Shown here in pieces: positions 11,511 to 22,136 of a DNA stretch of 64,000 nt (within the stretch, counting starts at the first letter, position 1; each line of letters opens with the position of its first letter). The notes under the pieces are model-generated. The model ran no database searches, was not told the origin of the DNA, and saw only the letters and a program-made list of their open reading frames with translations. Made by a program: the position numbers and the translations under genes. The stretch is from Leguminivora glycinivorella. Its lineage: Eukaryota; Arthropoda; Insecta; Lepidoptera; Tortricidae. Location of the stretch: the NCBI RefSeq assembly GCF_023078275.1, contig NC_062992.1, positions 11,483,706 through 11,547,705 on the forward strand, written 5' to 3'.

Positions 11511-11735
11511 TCTTTTTTAACCCCCGACGCAAAAACGACGAGGTGTTGTAAGTTTGACGTGTCTGTCTATCTGTGTGTGTGTCCGTCTGTGGCATCGTAG
11601 CTCCCGAACGGATGAACCGATTTAGATTTAGCTTTTTTTGTTTTAAAGCTGAGTAAGTCGGGAATGTTCTTAGCCATGTTTTATGATAATCACTATGTAG
11701 GGGGTTTTTTCAAAATTTTAATTTTATGTAGTTGC
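11511..11735 (+). repeat. AACCCCCGACGC repeat, copy 2
   Basis: Same order of segments as 9573-9835, with a shorter microsatellite and a small deletion before GGGGGTTTTTTCAAAATT. Confidence 0.75.
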
Positions 11736-12340
11736 AAAGTTGTGTTCCTATTTACATAATTATGTGTTCTGGATCATCTGGATGTTTGCATCTTAGTATT
11801 ATTTTTATTTAGGATTTAGGTACAGGAAATACTGTTCCCTCGTAATTGGGGTGAGGTAGGATTTCATTCAGAGGTGATTTTGGAAGGTCGATCGATGTTT
11901 TTATCATGAATATTTCTGTAGCTTCCAATTAAAATTGGAATATATTATTTCTGTAGCAGTAGCCTTAAAATCCCATCTCACCTCTCCATGCGTTCCTTCT
12001 ATCCTCATTTGTAACCAACTCCCCCCCTCAAACCCTACTCACCCTAAATTACGGTTGTTTTTTTCGAGAAATTGACAATGAAAGAATTATGTACCTAATT
12101 TATTAGATACACCCAAGGGTACTAATTTTGTTTAAAATCTCCATATTTTTTATTTATAAATTTTAAATTATGCAGATGCATAATATACCATGTCTAGACG
12201 ATGTTAAATGCATGGCAAAAATAAAATTATCATTCAGAAATATACTCACTAAGTATTGCAAATGATCATAATCATAATATCGTTTATTGTATCATTCTAC
12301 GCTAAAACAGATCGGGACGGGAGAATATGATTTAAGTAGT
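11736..12340. other. No gene seen
   Basis: AT-rich. There is a loose inverted similarity between GGTGAGGTAGGATTTCATTC (about 11850) and ATCCCATCTCACCTC (about 11970), possibly an old MITE. Nothing else is recognised. Confidence 0.4.
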
Positions 12341-12576
12341 CACATCTCGGACACTGGCGACCAAATGTATGAAAGAGGCGCGTTCCTAGCACACATAACA
12401 CACATTCTAAGCTTGAGTAGGTGAACGCCTACCATGCTTGCATGAATGAGATATGACAGGTCGACTGTTCGCGTTTTTGACAGGCGGTAACTGTGAAGGT
12501 AACCGAGAGAGGGGGTGGGCGGCACTTTCAGCGGGGAGCGGGAGTGGCCGTACTGTACGATAGTACTCTTTATTAT
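12341..12576 (+). mobile_element. 230-bp 7-bp-TSD element, truncated copy
   Basis: It starts CACATCTCGGACACTGGCGA and runs to GTACGATAGTACTCTTTATTAT, where it stops short of the usual ACTGTG end. The repeat of 12577-12690 follows directly, so the last bases were lost or replaced. Intact relatives are at 19704-19933, 25495-25724 and 33533-33762. Confidence 0.75.
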
Positions 12577-12690
12577 TTACATACATACATACATACAATC
12601 ACGCCTGTATCCCATAAAGGGGTAGGCAGAACACATGAAACTACTAAAGCTTCAGTGCCACTCTTGGCAAATAAGGGGTTGAAAGAAAAC
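12577..12690. repeat. ACATACATAC-leader repeat, truncated
   Basis: The ACATACATAC run, ATCACGCCTGTATCCCATAA and the GAAACTACTAAAGCTTCAG segment match 2196-2290. It is cut off after GGGTTGAAAGAAA. Confidence 0.6.
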
Positions 12691-12780
12691 GAAACTGAAA
12701 CGAAACTGTAACGTTATTATTTATATGTGATTTCGTTTAGACAGACTGATTTAGAGGCTCTCCCTTACAGAAGCTTTACC

Positions 12781-12932
12781 CCCTTATTCATAATGTTGAC
12801 TAAAGACATTCACTTAAGTTAATTATCGAGTTTATAAAGTTCGTTTGTCACTTTCCGACGTATTGGTGTGATAGAAAGGGACAAACGAACTTTATCGGCT
12901 TGATAACTTTAGTTAACGTTTATGAATAAGGA
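12781..12932. mobile_element. MITE with CCTTATTCATAA inverted ends
   Basis: The left end CCCTTATTCATAATGTTGAC and the right end GTTAACGTTTATGAATAAGG are imperfect reverse complements. A second inner pair (TATAAAGTTCGTTTGTC / GACAAACGAACTTTAT) extends the hairpin. Non-coding. Confidence 0.75.
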
Positions 12933-13033
12933 GTTAATGTTCAAGTGTGATAAATAAATAAATATTATTATAGGATATTCTTACAGATATTTACTAAATC
13001 CCACACTAAGCTGAAGAAGGTGTACGTATACAT

Positions 13034-13290
13034 ATAAATAAATAAATATTGAACGACACCTTACACAAATAAACCTAGCCCCAAACTAAGCAAAGCTTGT
13101 ACTATGGGTGCTAGGCGACAATATACATACTTATATAGATAAATACATACTTATATACATAGAAAACATCCATGGCTCAGGAACAAATATGTGTGTTCTT
13201 CACACAAATAAATGCCCTTACCGGGATTAGAACCCGGGACCGCGGCTTAGCAGGCAGGGTCACTACCAACTACGCCAGACCGCGGTCGTC
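13034..13290 (-). mobile_element. tRNA-headed SINE (tail type CTTAGTTTGGGGCTAGG)
   Basis: On the minus strand it has a head with a box-B-like GGTTCTAATCCCGG, the body GGCATTTATTTGTGTG and AGCACACATATTTGTTCC, and a tail CTTTGCTTAGTTTGGGG ending in TATTTATTTA. It belongs to the same subfamily as 34055-34315 and 40068-40320. Confidence 0.85.
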
Positions 13291-13298
13291 AAATAATG

Positions 13299-13411
13299 TG
13301 TACATACATACAAATACGTAAACATAAATAAATGCCCCTATCTACCGGGATTCGAACCCAGCGTCATCGGATTAGCAGATCACTACCCACAACGCCGGTC
13401 GTCAAATAAGG
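13299..13411 (-). mobile_element. tRNA-headed SINE, head fragment
   Basis: Directly abuts the previous SINE. The minus strand shows a decayed head with GGGTTCGAATCCCGG (box B) and the start of the body (CATTTATTTATG). The tail is missing. Confidence 0.65.
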
Positions 13412-13729
13412 TTCGAGTTCAAATAAGTCAAATATAGTTTCATTTTAATTTTATTTTAAATTTAATTTTAGAATAATTTTATATTTTAAAAAAGTCAAAG
13501 AGGAAATAATAACAAGTCCAGATAAAAGATCTAAGTATTAAGGTCATTTCTGTAGCGGAAAGACACAGCATTGTAGTTTACCATGAAGAACCCACTATAA
13601 TATGCCCTTGCCTTATTCAGTGTAATCGCTTAGTGACCCAAAGAGAATCTTGGCCTTAGGTATGCATTAAAATTATCGGAAAATCAATCTACAGTAGAAT
13701 GGGGAGACTCAACGAGGTTGTGGTGTGTG

Positions 13730-14032
13730 GTGTCCACTTTTTATTTTACCACTTTGTCAGCGTGATTGATATAAGTATGTACAGTGGCGGCTGGTGAACA
13801 TTTCTGCTAGGCAACACTTAGCAACAAAAGACCTACCTTAACATTAGGTACTTTACTAGTAATCAATTTTAGGCAAGCCGATGGGAATCGGCTTGTATGT
13901 ACCAGCCGCTGCCGGTATGTACATATTGGAACCAAATTTCAGCTTTCTAGGGCTAACGGTCACTGAGACTTACGGACGGACAGACATGGCGAAACTATAA
14001 GGGTTCCTAATAGTTGACTAAGGAACCCTAAA
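13730..14032 (-). mobile_element. AGGGTTCCGTAG element fragment, interrupted
   Basis: The minus strand reads TTTTTAGGGTTCCTTAGTC through GAAATTTGGTTCCAATATG, is interrupted by a 133-bp insert (13782-13914), then continues to AAGTGGTAAAATAAAAAG. The 3' part of the family is missing. Confidence 0.7.
13782..13914. mobile_element. Small hAT-like MITE nested in 13730-14032
   Basis: Ends CAGTGGCGGCTGG and CCAGCCGCTGCCG are imperfect inverted repeats. The flanks GTATGTA (13775-13781 and 13915-13921) are a direct 7-bp duplication, or an 8-bp one if the ends shift by a base. The interrupted host repeat confirms the insertion. The CAGTGGCGGCT start is familiar from hAT MITEs. Confidence 0.65.
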
Positions 14033-14379
14033 AACCCTCGGCACTCCTGGCTTTATTTCCACTGTAAATAACGGAAAACTTCTGCTGCATTACATTTTTC
14101 ATTTGCACACATTTATTTGACGAATATTTAAAAGAAATGTTTTATATTGTGACAATGACCGTCATTTTTACATTAAAAATTCGAGTCTCTAAATGACAAA
14201 CATTTGTGATAGTCATTTCGGCAAATATTTAATAAGGTAACAACGAACAACTGGTTAAACACGACTTTTCGTTGTCAAGACATTAAGAACTACCAGGGGT
14301 TTCCTCACTTTCTCATACCTATATAAAAAAAATACATAAAAATTACGATGCATTATCAACTTACGGATTTCTTAATAAT

Positions 14380-14536
14380 CAGAGATCGGAAAAAATTGCG
14401 TCATTGCTCGCAATAATGTGGACAAGTCTCCAAAATTAATCAAATAATTAATCATTTAATTAATTTCTTACTTGACATATCATTTGATTCCTAGTCAATA
14501 AATACAAAAGTTTGTTAAAGTGTAGATTTATTAAAC
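14380..14536 (+). repeat. Left terminal inverted repeat of the hAT element
   Basis: Pairs with 17706-17862 with only a handful of mismatches, through AATTAATTTCTTACTTGACA and AAATACAAAAGTTTG. Confidence 0.85.
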
Positions 14537-14569
14537 TAGTTCGTCCAGTTCTCTAGATATAAAATCTTC

Positions 14570-15247
14570 GTGTCATCACTAATCAATCGTGTGATCATAA
14601 TCACTGATCAAGGTACAAATTTTAGCTCACATCAAATTAGATCACTGTTCCGAGATTTACATATTGAGCATCACATGGTGGCAACTGGTACACCAAGAGG
14701 AAATGGTCAGATAGAACGATATGTAGCGACTGTTATAAATATGTTAAATACCACTTGCAATGGGTCGTCAGATTGGCCGAACGGATTATGGAAAGTACAG
14801 CAATCCGTCAACACCACTATACAAAGGTCTACCGGTTTTACTCCTATTCGTCTACTAATGGGTTGCGATGCAAATATACCTAGTATTCAGGCACGGTTAG
14901 ATGAAATAAACGTTCGAGAATCAAACACGGATGTCAGGGCCGATCGCGAGTTAGCTCACCAACGTTTATTGCTGGAATCCGAAAAATTTAAAAATCGTTT
15001 TGATTCCACTAGGCGGGATAATAAAGTATTTCAGGTTGGTGATATAGTTTACGTTAACCAAGACCATAGACGTCTCGATAAATTAAGTCCCAGGTTTAAA
15101 GGTCCGTACGAAATAATTGAATTAATGCCGCATGATAGATATTCTTTGAGAGGGATACATAACTTACGCAATTTGATTGTTGCTAAAGATAAAATAAGAC
15201 TGTGGCCAGGGGAGTGGTTAGATGAGAACACTAATAGTGATATATAA
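14570..15247 (+). pseudogene. Gypsy-type integrase, C-terminal part
   Basis: The frame encodes the second half of a retroviral-type integrase. TDQGTNF near residues 13-19 holds the second catalytic Asp. NGQIERYV near residues 45-52 holds the catalytic Glu. A basic C-terminal region follows with a chromo/GPY-like stretch (VGDIVYVNQDHRR.., FKGPYEI). The zinc-binding HHCC part and the first catalytic Asp are absent, so the sequence is 5'-truncated and cannot be active. The ATG at 14570 is only the first Met after the break. It lies inside the hAT element. Confidence 0.85.
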
Positions 15248-15565
15248 CAAAATTAATATTGATTAGTATTATTATATAACCTGTCAAATTGATATTTGAT
15301 TATTATTATTAAATCATTTATTTCAGGCAACTTTAGTCCATAGATACACATATTCACAAAAGAAAAGAAAGAAAGAAAAGAAAATTACAATGAAAACTTA
15401 GGTACTAATATCAAATTAAATAGATGAGATTAGTATGAGATGGTTATCCATGTAAACATTAAATACGTGTAAGTAATATAATCTACAAAGATACAAATGA
15501 TTATGCTTTGTTATCTCTGATTATAATGAAATAAAAATAAGTGAAATTAAAGGTATTTTGTAAAT

Positions 15566-15802
15566 ATGAAAAAAAAAACCATGAAAATGTTATTTTGCGT
15601 AGGGGTCATACATATTTTTTTTTTTCTAAAATTGGTTAAACACTTCTTGATGGATACATCAAATGTAAATGATCAGAAGTCCATTAGTAATCGCTTTTTT
15701 TATCTTCTAGATTCACAGATCCTTTATTCTAAAAATATGTTTGACTCGTATAAATATGTTAACCGATTCATGCTTGCTACCGAGGCTCACTTGATGTGAT
15801 AA
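15566..15802 (+). other. Unrecognised 77-codon frame after the integrase
   Basis: A short lysine- and phenylalanine-rich frame with a hydrophobic stretch near residues 9-24, placed about 320 bp after the integrase stop. It could be a remnant of a third retroelement frame or chance. I do not recognise it. Confidence 0.2.
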
Positions 15803-16140
15803 GTGAAACAGTAGCAATGCAACTGTAGGAAAATTGTTACCGAGCCTGCGTGCTCTCACTTGATGTTATAAGTGAAACCGTAGCAATATAGGGACATGCT
15901 ATAGAGCTTGCGAGCCTCACTTGATGTTATAAGTGGAAAGTAGCGAATTCAGGTTACATTGCTACCGAGGCTCACTTGATGTGATAAGTGAAACAGTAGC
16001 ATTGATTGTAAATAGGATGATTGCTGCCGATCCTGCGCGATCTCACTTGATGTAATAAGTGAAACAGTAGCAATATAGGGACCTGCTATAGAGCCTGCGA
16101 GCCTCACTTGATGTTATAAGTGGAAGAGTAGCTGAAAAAG
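15775..16140 (+). repeat. Six dyad repeats (CTCACTTGATGTNATAAGTG), ~60-66 bp apart
   Basis: The motif starts near 15786, 15854, 15916, 15971, 16042 and 16103. Each core has the short inverted pair CACTT..AAGTG, and several sit inside a larger pair TTGCTAC..GTAGCAA. They lie between the integrase frame and the presumed LTR. The function is unknown; an array of protein-binding sites or an insulator-like block is inference. Confidence 0.75.
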
Positions 16141-16193
16141 TGAGTCTATGCAATCTGTTTTAGATAAATAAGGTACTTCGAGAACGAAGTACC

Positions 16194-16860
16194 TGTCAGT
16201 ATGGCCGTGTCAGATATGTATTATAAACAATGACTCAAACTTACATTTTCATATCCAGTTGCCAAAAAGTGCACTTTGTTGAGAAAAATACGTACTGTGA
16301 AACTTCGATGTTAGAATAACAAATAACACAACTACCCTTAATTTCAATTTGTCACCTTAACTGCTAAAACGTATCATTCGCAGATACTACTATACATAGA
16401 TAACTTATACAATAATATGCTATGATTAATTTTATATTATTTTGGGACTAAATTGATTGAATGTACTAGGTACTTACATTAAATAATTTCAGCTAATAAT
16501 TATTACGCTTACCGGATGTACCATGCAAACCGGATATCAGATAGAATTAAATTAGTATTTGATAATTATTTAATTCTGTCTGATAATAAGTGGGCCTATT
16601 TATTATTAGCCTTCCCAAAATACCAGTGATATTGACATTTTAAATTTTATTTATAAGTGCCTACTACATTTAATCAATTGGAGAACCGGATGTGAATAAA
16701 ATGATGTTCTTGTTTATCGGTGGATTATTGGTGGGATCGACCGCTAAGAAGGGGTAGAAGGGGTAATGTTATAAAAGCAGGTGTTTACCAGTTACGGGTT
16801 ACTTTTGAGTTGGATTGCAAACGACAACGAACCAAGTTAAGTGTTACTTTTCTATCTATA
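16194..16860 (+). mobile_element. Probable 3' LTR of the gypsy-type fragment
   Basis: It starts TGTCAGTATGGCCGTGTCAG directly after a small hairpin (AGGTACTTCGAGAACGAAGTACCT split around GAGAAC). It contains a near-palindrome CAGATAGAATTAAATTAG / AATTATTTAATTCTGTCTG near 16540-16582 and a promoter-like TATAAAAG at about 16771. The 3' boundary could not be fixed because no second LTR is present. The call rests on position and style. Confidence 0.45.
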
Positions 16861-17526
16861 TTTTTATTTTTATGATTTTATTTTTATGATTTTGTTGCCT
16901 GTCATAAATCTCCATGTGTGATTTTTATCAAATTATTTTTAGTTTGTTGGTATGTACGTTACAATCACAATTTAAATGCAAACCTTTAATGACGTATTGA
17001 TATCTCTTCTTCTATTGTTACCAAGTACATAATATTTTGTAACGTATATTTCAACTTTTAGCAATAACATATTACTACTTTTATTAAATATTCAGTGAGA
17101 ATACTTTATACATTGTTTTGTTAGCAAATCACCTTGGTCCCTTATTCAATAAATAAATCTTAAATCATAATTACTTTTTTTTTTATGCTTTTAACCTTGT
17201 CGTTTTCCCATTCTTTAACTAATTGGTATTTATGCTTTTAAATAAAAATCTAATACAGTCGTATTTGCCGTACCTACATTACGTACGTACTTACCTTACT
17301 TAAACGGCAGCAAAATTAAATAATGGCATTTTCTTTACTGATGAGTACCTACCCAATATCGCCAGTTTAAAAACGAATTAATGGCGAAAATTGAATTTAA
17401 TATAATACGACGTGAAATGGTACTTATGCGAATTTACCTTTACTATTTATATTGATGTAAATTCAAACAACTATGCAGATACTAAATCCCGATTTTGAGG
17501 TTATCGCCCACAACTTATACGTAGAA

Positions 17527-17634
17527 CAGAAAATAACTCTGAATTATACTGGAATAATAATATGTATTCCTATAAAACTACTTAAGTTTGCCCCATTAAC
17601 ATCAGTGGATTGCGAGCGGAGTTTTTCAGCACTA
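17527..17634 (+). pseudogene. hAT transposase dimerisation-domain remnant
   Basis: An open stretch of about 35 codons ends with LLKFAPLTSVDCERSFSAL followed by a TAG at 17635. The pattern, with conserved Ser-Val-Asp, Glu-Arg-Ser-Phe-Ser-Ala-Leu, is the core of the hAT C-terminal dimerisation region. The rest of the transposase is missing or decayed. Confidence 0.8.
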
Positions 17635-17705
17635 TAGTATGTTTTTGATGTAAAAAAATAAATAAACTGACTGCTGAAATTTTTTAAAAAATACTGATTA
17701 TTTTC

Positions 17706-17862
17706 TTTAATAAATCTATACTTTAACAAACTTTTGTATTTATTGAATAGGAATCAAATTATATGTCAAGTAAGAAATTAATTAAATGATTAATTATTTG
17801 ATTAATTTTGGAGACATGTCCACATTATTGCGAGCAATGACGCAATTTTTTTACGATCTCTG
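17706..17862 (-). repeat. Right terminal inverted repeat of the hAT element
   Basis: Reverse complement of 14380-14536, ending ACGATCTCTG before the TTAATAAT duplication. Confidence 0.85.
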
Positions 17863-17872
17863 TTAATAATAG

Positions 17873-18035
17873 ATCATTTCGTCACTATTTAAAAAAAAAC
17901 TTGTATCATCGTCTGTCAATGAAAAGAAAATAAATTGTAGTCCTAAGTATGTATGGAATACATATAGACTTACTGCGTTTTAACTTTGAGGAGCAGCGTG
18001 AGATACGAGATTTTTTCAAAGTAGTGACGATTTGC
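17873..18035. mobile_element. MITE-like repeat (GTCACTATTT..AAGTAGTGACGATTTG)
   Basis: Recurs in reverse orientation at 55683-55838, sharing CGTCTGTCAATGAAAAGAAA, GACTTACTGCGTTTTAACTT and the loosely inverted ends around TAGTGACGA. Non-coding. Confidence 0.6.
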
Positions 18036-18990
18036 TTGTCGCTCCTAACCTAAGCATAATTATATTAGAACTTAAGTATGATATGGATGTACAGTCAACC
18101 AATCTGAATCCTAGGCCACTGTAGAACACTTTCACAGTAAGGCCGTTTTCACATTATCCGATCACGCGTGTCAATTTACTACGCTATAATCTTTGATTTT
18201 TTCTTTTAACGAGAAATAAATATATTATGTGATAAACAATTCGTAATCAGGCGTTGGATGAGCGGGTCGTCTCAACACAGGCGCTGTAAGCCTAAAGAGA
18301 AGTCCCAGCAAATTGTATAAGCATATGTTATTATTTAAATTTATAAAGATATTTTTCATTTTTTTTCATTTTTCATTTTCACAATGGCTTTCTGACTCTA
18401 GAAAAAAAAAACATCGATTTCAATACTAAATCTGTGTTAGAAGTTAAATAGGCTAAATCTTATTTAATATATAAATATAATTATCATTATTGGTAAAATT
18501 TATATGAAGTTTTACTACTATTAGAAAGGTACACTATTTGTGAAACCCCCATGATAAAATGTCTAAAACATAAAATACACAAGCATATATGTGTATAAAC
18601 ACAAGTATACGTAAATATATTCATAGGTTTACGTATACTTGTGACAATCAGCGTCACTCCTTCACTAACTTACTCCCCTTCCTTATTTTATTAGATATAC
18701 TTTAGCATATTAGTTTGTAGCAAAATTATTTTATGTAATTTACAAGCAATTTGTCTCGTTACCAATGACGTGATTGGAACAGACGCCATCTTCAACTCGT
18801 ACAGTCACATACGCAAGTGTTATCTTGAAATGTTGTATTAAGATATATTATTTCGTTTATTTATCTTTTTTCTTAGGCTAGGGTTTTTACTTAGGGCTGC
18901 AGAGAGAGGAACCGTTGGACATCAGCGCTGTGTTCAAGATCACCGCCTTCTGCATCTGACTTTTGATCCAGCCACCTAGCGAGAGTCTCT
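18036..18990. other. No gene; fragments of MITE families
   Basis: ACAGTCAACCAATCTGAATC (about 18092) matches one end of the MITE at 54824-54963. TTTTCACATTATCCGATC (about 18147) matches the element at 28653-28890. A 20-bp-scale inverted repeat (CAAGTATACGTAAA / TTTACGTATACTTG) lies at 18602-18644. The rest is AT-rich. Confidence 0.45.
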
Positions 18991-18994
18991 TAAA

Positions 18995-19415
18995 GATGTT
19001 GGTCGAGACCAAGGATCATTTGTATAGGATTTACAGTCTCTATACTAAGAATCTTAGCTCATTTTTGTAGCGCCACCTAAATACTATCATGAACTACACT
19101 GATGATGCCTACAATTTTTTTTTTTAAATGTGTATTGACGTGCTATCATGATATTAAAATAAAGAAGCATGTCATTTGTTTTTATAAAATTAAAAAAAAA
19201 AAACGCACAAATATTTCTGGAAAGTATGATTTTGGCCATTCCAGGCTGCGAAACAGCGCCATCTAGTTTTAAGCCTAAAAGGCTTGTACATTTCAGGGGT
19301 AGATACGCTTCCTTGTACCGGCTTTGTCTGTCCCGTATTTTAAGGTCCTTGGTCGAGACATATTTAGTGTCGTCATCAGATATATCGGAGTGGATAAGGC
19401 TCTCACATTTTTTTT
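18995..19415 (+). repeat. Dispersed repeat (CAGCGCCATCTAG type), copy 1
   Basis: Shares TAGCGCCACCTAAATACTAT, ACACTGATGATGCCTAC, TATCATGATATTAAAATAAA and CGAAACAGCGCCATCTAG with 48805-49030, and its later part with 51890-52110. Unknown class. Confidence 0.65.
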
Positions 19416-19511
19416 AAATATCTGAACACATCTTTATTGTCAAGGCTTTAGAGTACGGGCTTTTGAGCACCTCGAGAGCTTCGATATATCTGATAAACAC
19501 AGTATTTAATT

Positions 19512-19680
19512 TTTTTTGTGTTTCACTCAGTGGCAAATTTAGTTTAACCTTGGAAACCCTCGCAACGCTCAAACTCCAGTTTTCGAACCACTCACTAGTT
19601 CTACTCGGGTATCAAATTAGTACGAGCGGTTAAACAACAACTTTGTCCCTTGTAAAACAAATAACTATTATCATTATCAA
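19512..19680 (-). repeat. Fragment of the 10075-10515 repeat
   Basis: The minus strand shows TTATTTGTTTTACAAGGGAC, the CGAGTAGAACTAGTGAGTGG stretch and the TTTCACTCAG-type end of the first half of the repeat. Confidence 0.55.
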
Positions 19681-19703
19681 CTAGGCTGGCTTTAGTGTCA
19701 CGC

Positions 19704-19933
19704 CACACCTCGGACACTGGCGATCAAATATATGAAAGAGGCGCGTTCCTAGCACACAGTCTAAGCTCGTGTAGGTGAACGCATACCATGCTTGTATAGG
19801 TGACATATGACAGGTCGACTGTTCGCGTTTTTGACAGGAGGTAACTGGGAGGTAACCGAGAGGGGGTGGGTGGCACTTTCAGCGGGGAGCGGGAGTGGCC
19901 ATACTGTACGATAGTACTCTTTATTATACTGTG
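19704..19933 (+). mobile_element. 230-bp element with 7-bp target duplication (GTCACGC)
   Basis: It starts CACACCTCGGACACTGGC and ends GTACTCTTTATTATACTGTG. GTCACGC flanks it at 19697-19703 and 19934-19940. Length is exactly 230 bp, as in two other copies. The inverted ends are only about 4 bp (CACA). Non-coding; moved in trans by an unknown transposase. Confidence 0.9.
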
Positions 19934-19940
19934 GTCACGC

Positions 19941-20925
19941 GGAGCGATCCGCACCGGACTAATATGTATGAAGTTTAGAGAGCGTTTTGGAGTGGCGCGG
20001 ACGACTACATCAACTTCATACAAATAGGGAACTTGACTGTAGTTAAAATAAAATATTTTATACCATGCACGAAATAAAGCATCAGACAATTATTAGAAAA
20101 ACATGGACAGAAATTATTTTTAAATCCAATTTCTATTTAATAAGTCAGGTAGAAATATATAAAGTAACTGAGTTGACCGTGACGTCACTCAATTCGATTT
20201 CATATAAATTCCATATTAGCAAGTCATTCAAATTCGTATTGACAATTCTTAAAAAGAAGCTGATTTATATTGACCGGGCCCCCACCCGCCTTCTTCAGTT
20301 TTCCGTGATCATGTGATGCACGCAACTTCGACGAAATATTGGGAGCTCGACAAAAATCAAAAAGGTAATCCCGGTCAAAGTCTAAGTCGTAATAGTTTAC
20401 TTATTATAATCGTTAGTTAATTATTAGTTAAATATTAACTTTTATCTTATCTTTTATTGACAGTTTGAACTTCTGTAAACTTTTGTTCTATTTGATTTTG
20501 TAAGATATTACGGTAACTATTTGCATTCAAATTGCTACAAGGTGGCTCGCTTTCCATACAAAAAACATCTACCATTTATTTAGTCACCGCACGCTACAAC
20601 TAAATAAAAATATGCGCATACATCTACTATACATTATCCATCGTCGCAGTATTGAACGAAATACATTGTTTCATACAGAAATCATGGACAAATCCATGTG
20701 ATTTTTTTATGAATTTTACGAAAATGTGTGTGCCAAATTTTGTGTACAGACACAGAGCCGTCATATTTCGCGCATTTTTAGTTGACATTGTCATCAGTGA
20801 CACTTGGCTCTTGACAAGTAATTATTTAAAGATATTGGTTTACTTAATTCAAGCAGACTCAGAAATAATGACGCATTTTGTCAATAAAGATACATATCGT
20901 GTATTTCGACACTGCTAGTGTAAAT
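19941..20925. other. No supported gene
   Basis: A frame of 88 codons at 20652-20918 (+) has no recognised motif, no splice context and no second copy, so it is not called as a gene. The GC-richer part near 20270-20300 shows nothing specific. Confidence 0.4.
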
Positions 20926-20927
20926 CG

Positions 20928-20992
20928 AAATGGCGTCTCGGTCAAATGCATTGACTATGAAACAGGAGATCTCGAGTTCGATTCCGGGCTCT
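20928..20992 (+). mobile_element. tRNA-like sequence (SINE head or tRNA pseudogene)
   Basis: TGGCGTCTCGGTCAAATGC resembles box A and GAGTTCGATTCCGGG resembles box B at tRNA-like spacing. No stable acceptor stem is obvious. A T-run follows. Probably a SINE head. Confidence 0.5.
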
Positions 20993-21329
20993 TTTTTAAT
21001 AATTTGAACTTTTTTTGGATTTATTAAGTTTTATTTTTATTTTTTGATAGAATAAATATTCTATTAAAAAAGACTCTTACTATATTTCTTTCCTATTTTT
21101 TATTTTCATACAAAAATACATTACAATCTTTATTATGCCTTTGTTGATAAAATAAAATATTACACGTCAGGTCAGGTACATAGGTCATAGTGTGGCATAG
21201 TATTAGTATTAGTAATGTGCTGACTTCCTTACATTTACTGAGCTAGTTGACCAATGTTATTGTTGTGTGAATGTTTTTCTTCAACAACTAAATAGTTATA
21301 TATATGAATATGTATGTAGGTATGTGGGT

Positions 21330-21500
21330 AGCTTTTGCACATTGTAATTTTTCCTCAGTCACCCGCTGAGCTTAGAGACCACGAAAGCTGTAGTGTTCGA
21401 AACGTCGGGATAAATTGTAAATTCATTATACACGATTTAATCCGTTTTCATAGTTTTTATTTCATGAGTAACTATCGCGGTAACTGAAGACAATATTAAC
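21330..21500 (+). mobile_element. Second copy of the CGACGTTTCG-core element
   Basis: Shares GTAGCTTTTGCACATT, GTCACCCG, GAAACGTCGGGAT, CGATTTAATCCGTTTTCATA and ATGAGTAACTATCGCGGTAA with 5262-5475. One end is truncated. Confidence 0.6.
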
Positions 21501-21555
21501 TAAATGGTTACAAATAATAATTATCATCAATATAATCTGGTCCAGGCAGGCAATT

Positions 21556-21662
21556 ATGGTCGCGCGATAAATGATAAAACATCTGGCCGTCCCTATAATC
21601 GCACTTACTAATAGTGCGACAGGGACGGCCTGATATTTTATCGTCTATCGCGCGACCATGCT
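21556..21662. mobile_element. Short MITE with ATGGTCGCGCGATA inverted ends
   Basis: ATGGTCGCGCGATAAATGAT and the reverse end TCTATCGCGCGACCAT flank an inner inverted pair (GGCCGTCCCT / AGGGACGGCC). About 107 bp, non-coding. Confidence 0.75.
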
Positions 21663-21683
21663 TCCCGTGCTGTACTAGCTTTA

Positions 21684-21890
21684 GCCCGCGGCTTCGCTTG
21701 CGTTAGAAAGAGACAAAAGTAGCATATGTCACTCTCCATCCCTTCAACTATCTCCACTTAAAAAACATGTCAATCCGTCGCTCCGTTTGGCCGTGAAAGA
21801 CGGACAAACAAACAAACACAAATTATCTTTGGTGAAACAACGAATTCTTCCACTTCAGATTATAGAGTAACCAGCTTTTCCCATTTATAA
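21684..21890 (-). repeat. Lepidopteran CACGGCAAAACGGAG repeat, copy (minus)
   Basis: The minus strand shows TTTGTTTGTCCGTCTTTCAC, GGAGATAGTTGAAGGGATGG and CGCAAGCGAAGCCGCGGGCT. It is followed almost at once by a second copy at 21893-22075. Other copies lie at 29588-29778, 47005-47190 and 50466-50645. Confidence 0.7.
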
Positions 21891-21892
21891 TA

Positions 21893-22075
21893 AACTAGCT
21901 TTTGACCGCGGCTTCGCGCGCGTAAGAAAGAGACAAAAGTAGCCTATGTCACTCTCCATCCCTTCAACTAAATCCCCTTAAATAATCACGTCAATTCGTC
22001 GCTCCGGTTTTGCCGTGAAAGACGGACAAACAAACAGACACACACCCTTTCCCATTTGTAATATTAGTATGGATT
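21893..22075 (-). repeat. Lepidopteran CACGGCAAAACGGAG repeat, tandem second copy
   Basis: Same segments as 21684-21890. It ends with the ATACTAATATTACAAATGGG leader on the minus strand. Confidence 0.7.
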
Positions 22076-22136
22076 TGACATTATTATTTATATTTAAATA
22101 ATTATATATGTATAGCCCAATTTCGTCGGTAACAGC

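Larger units (their letters stand above)
14380..17862 (+). mobile_element. hAT-type DNA transposon, 3.48 kb, carrying retroelement cargo
   Basis: Terminal inverted repeats of about 157 bp (14380-14536 and 17706-17862) begin CAGAGATCG and then share AATTGCGTCATTGCTCGC. The direct repeat TTAATAAT flanks the element exactly (14372-14379 and 17863-17870); 8 bp is the hAT signature length. Near the right end a remnant of the transposase C-terminal dimerisation region is readable. Most of the interior is a gypsy-type fragment, so the element is non-autonomous. Terminal repeats this long are unusual for hAT, whose inverted ends are normally much shorter. Confidence 0.85.

Noticed and set aside
19724..20089. 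121-codon minus-strand frame
   Set aside because: Mostly the translation of the 230-bp element; the same residues recur from its other copies.
20928..20992. A functional tRNA gene
   Set aside because: Box-like motifs are present, but I could not form an acceptor stem, and a T-rich non-tRNA context follows; more likely a SINE head.
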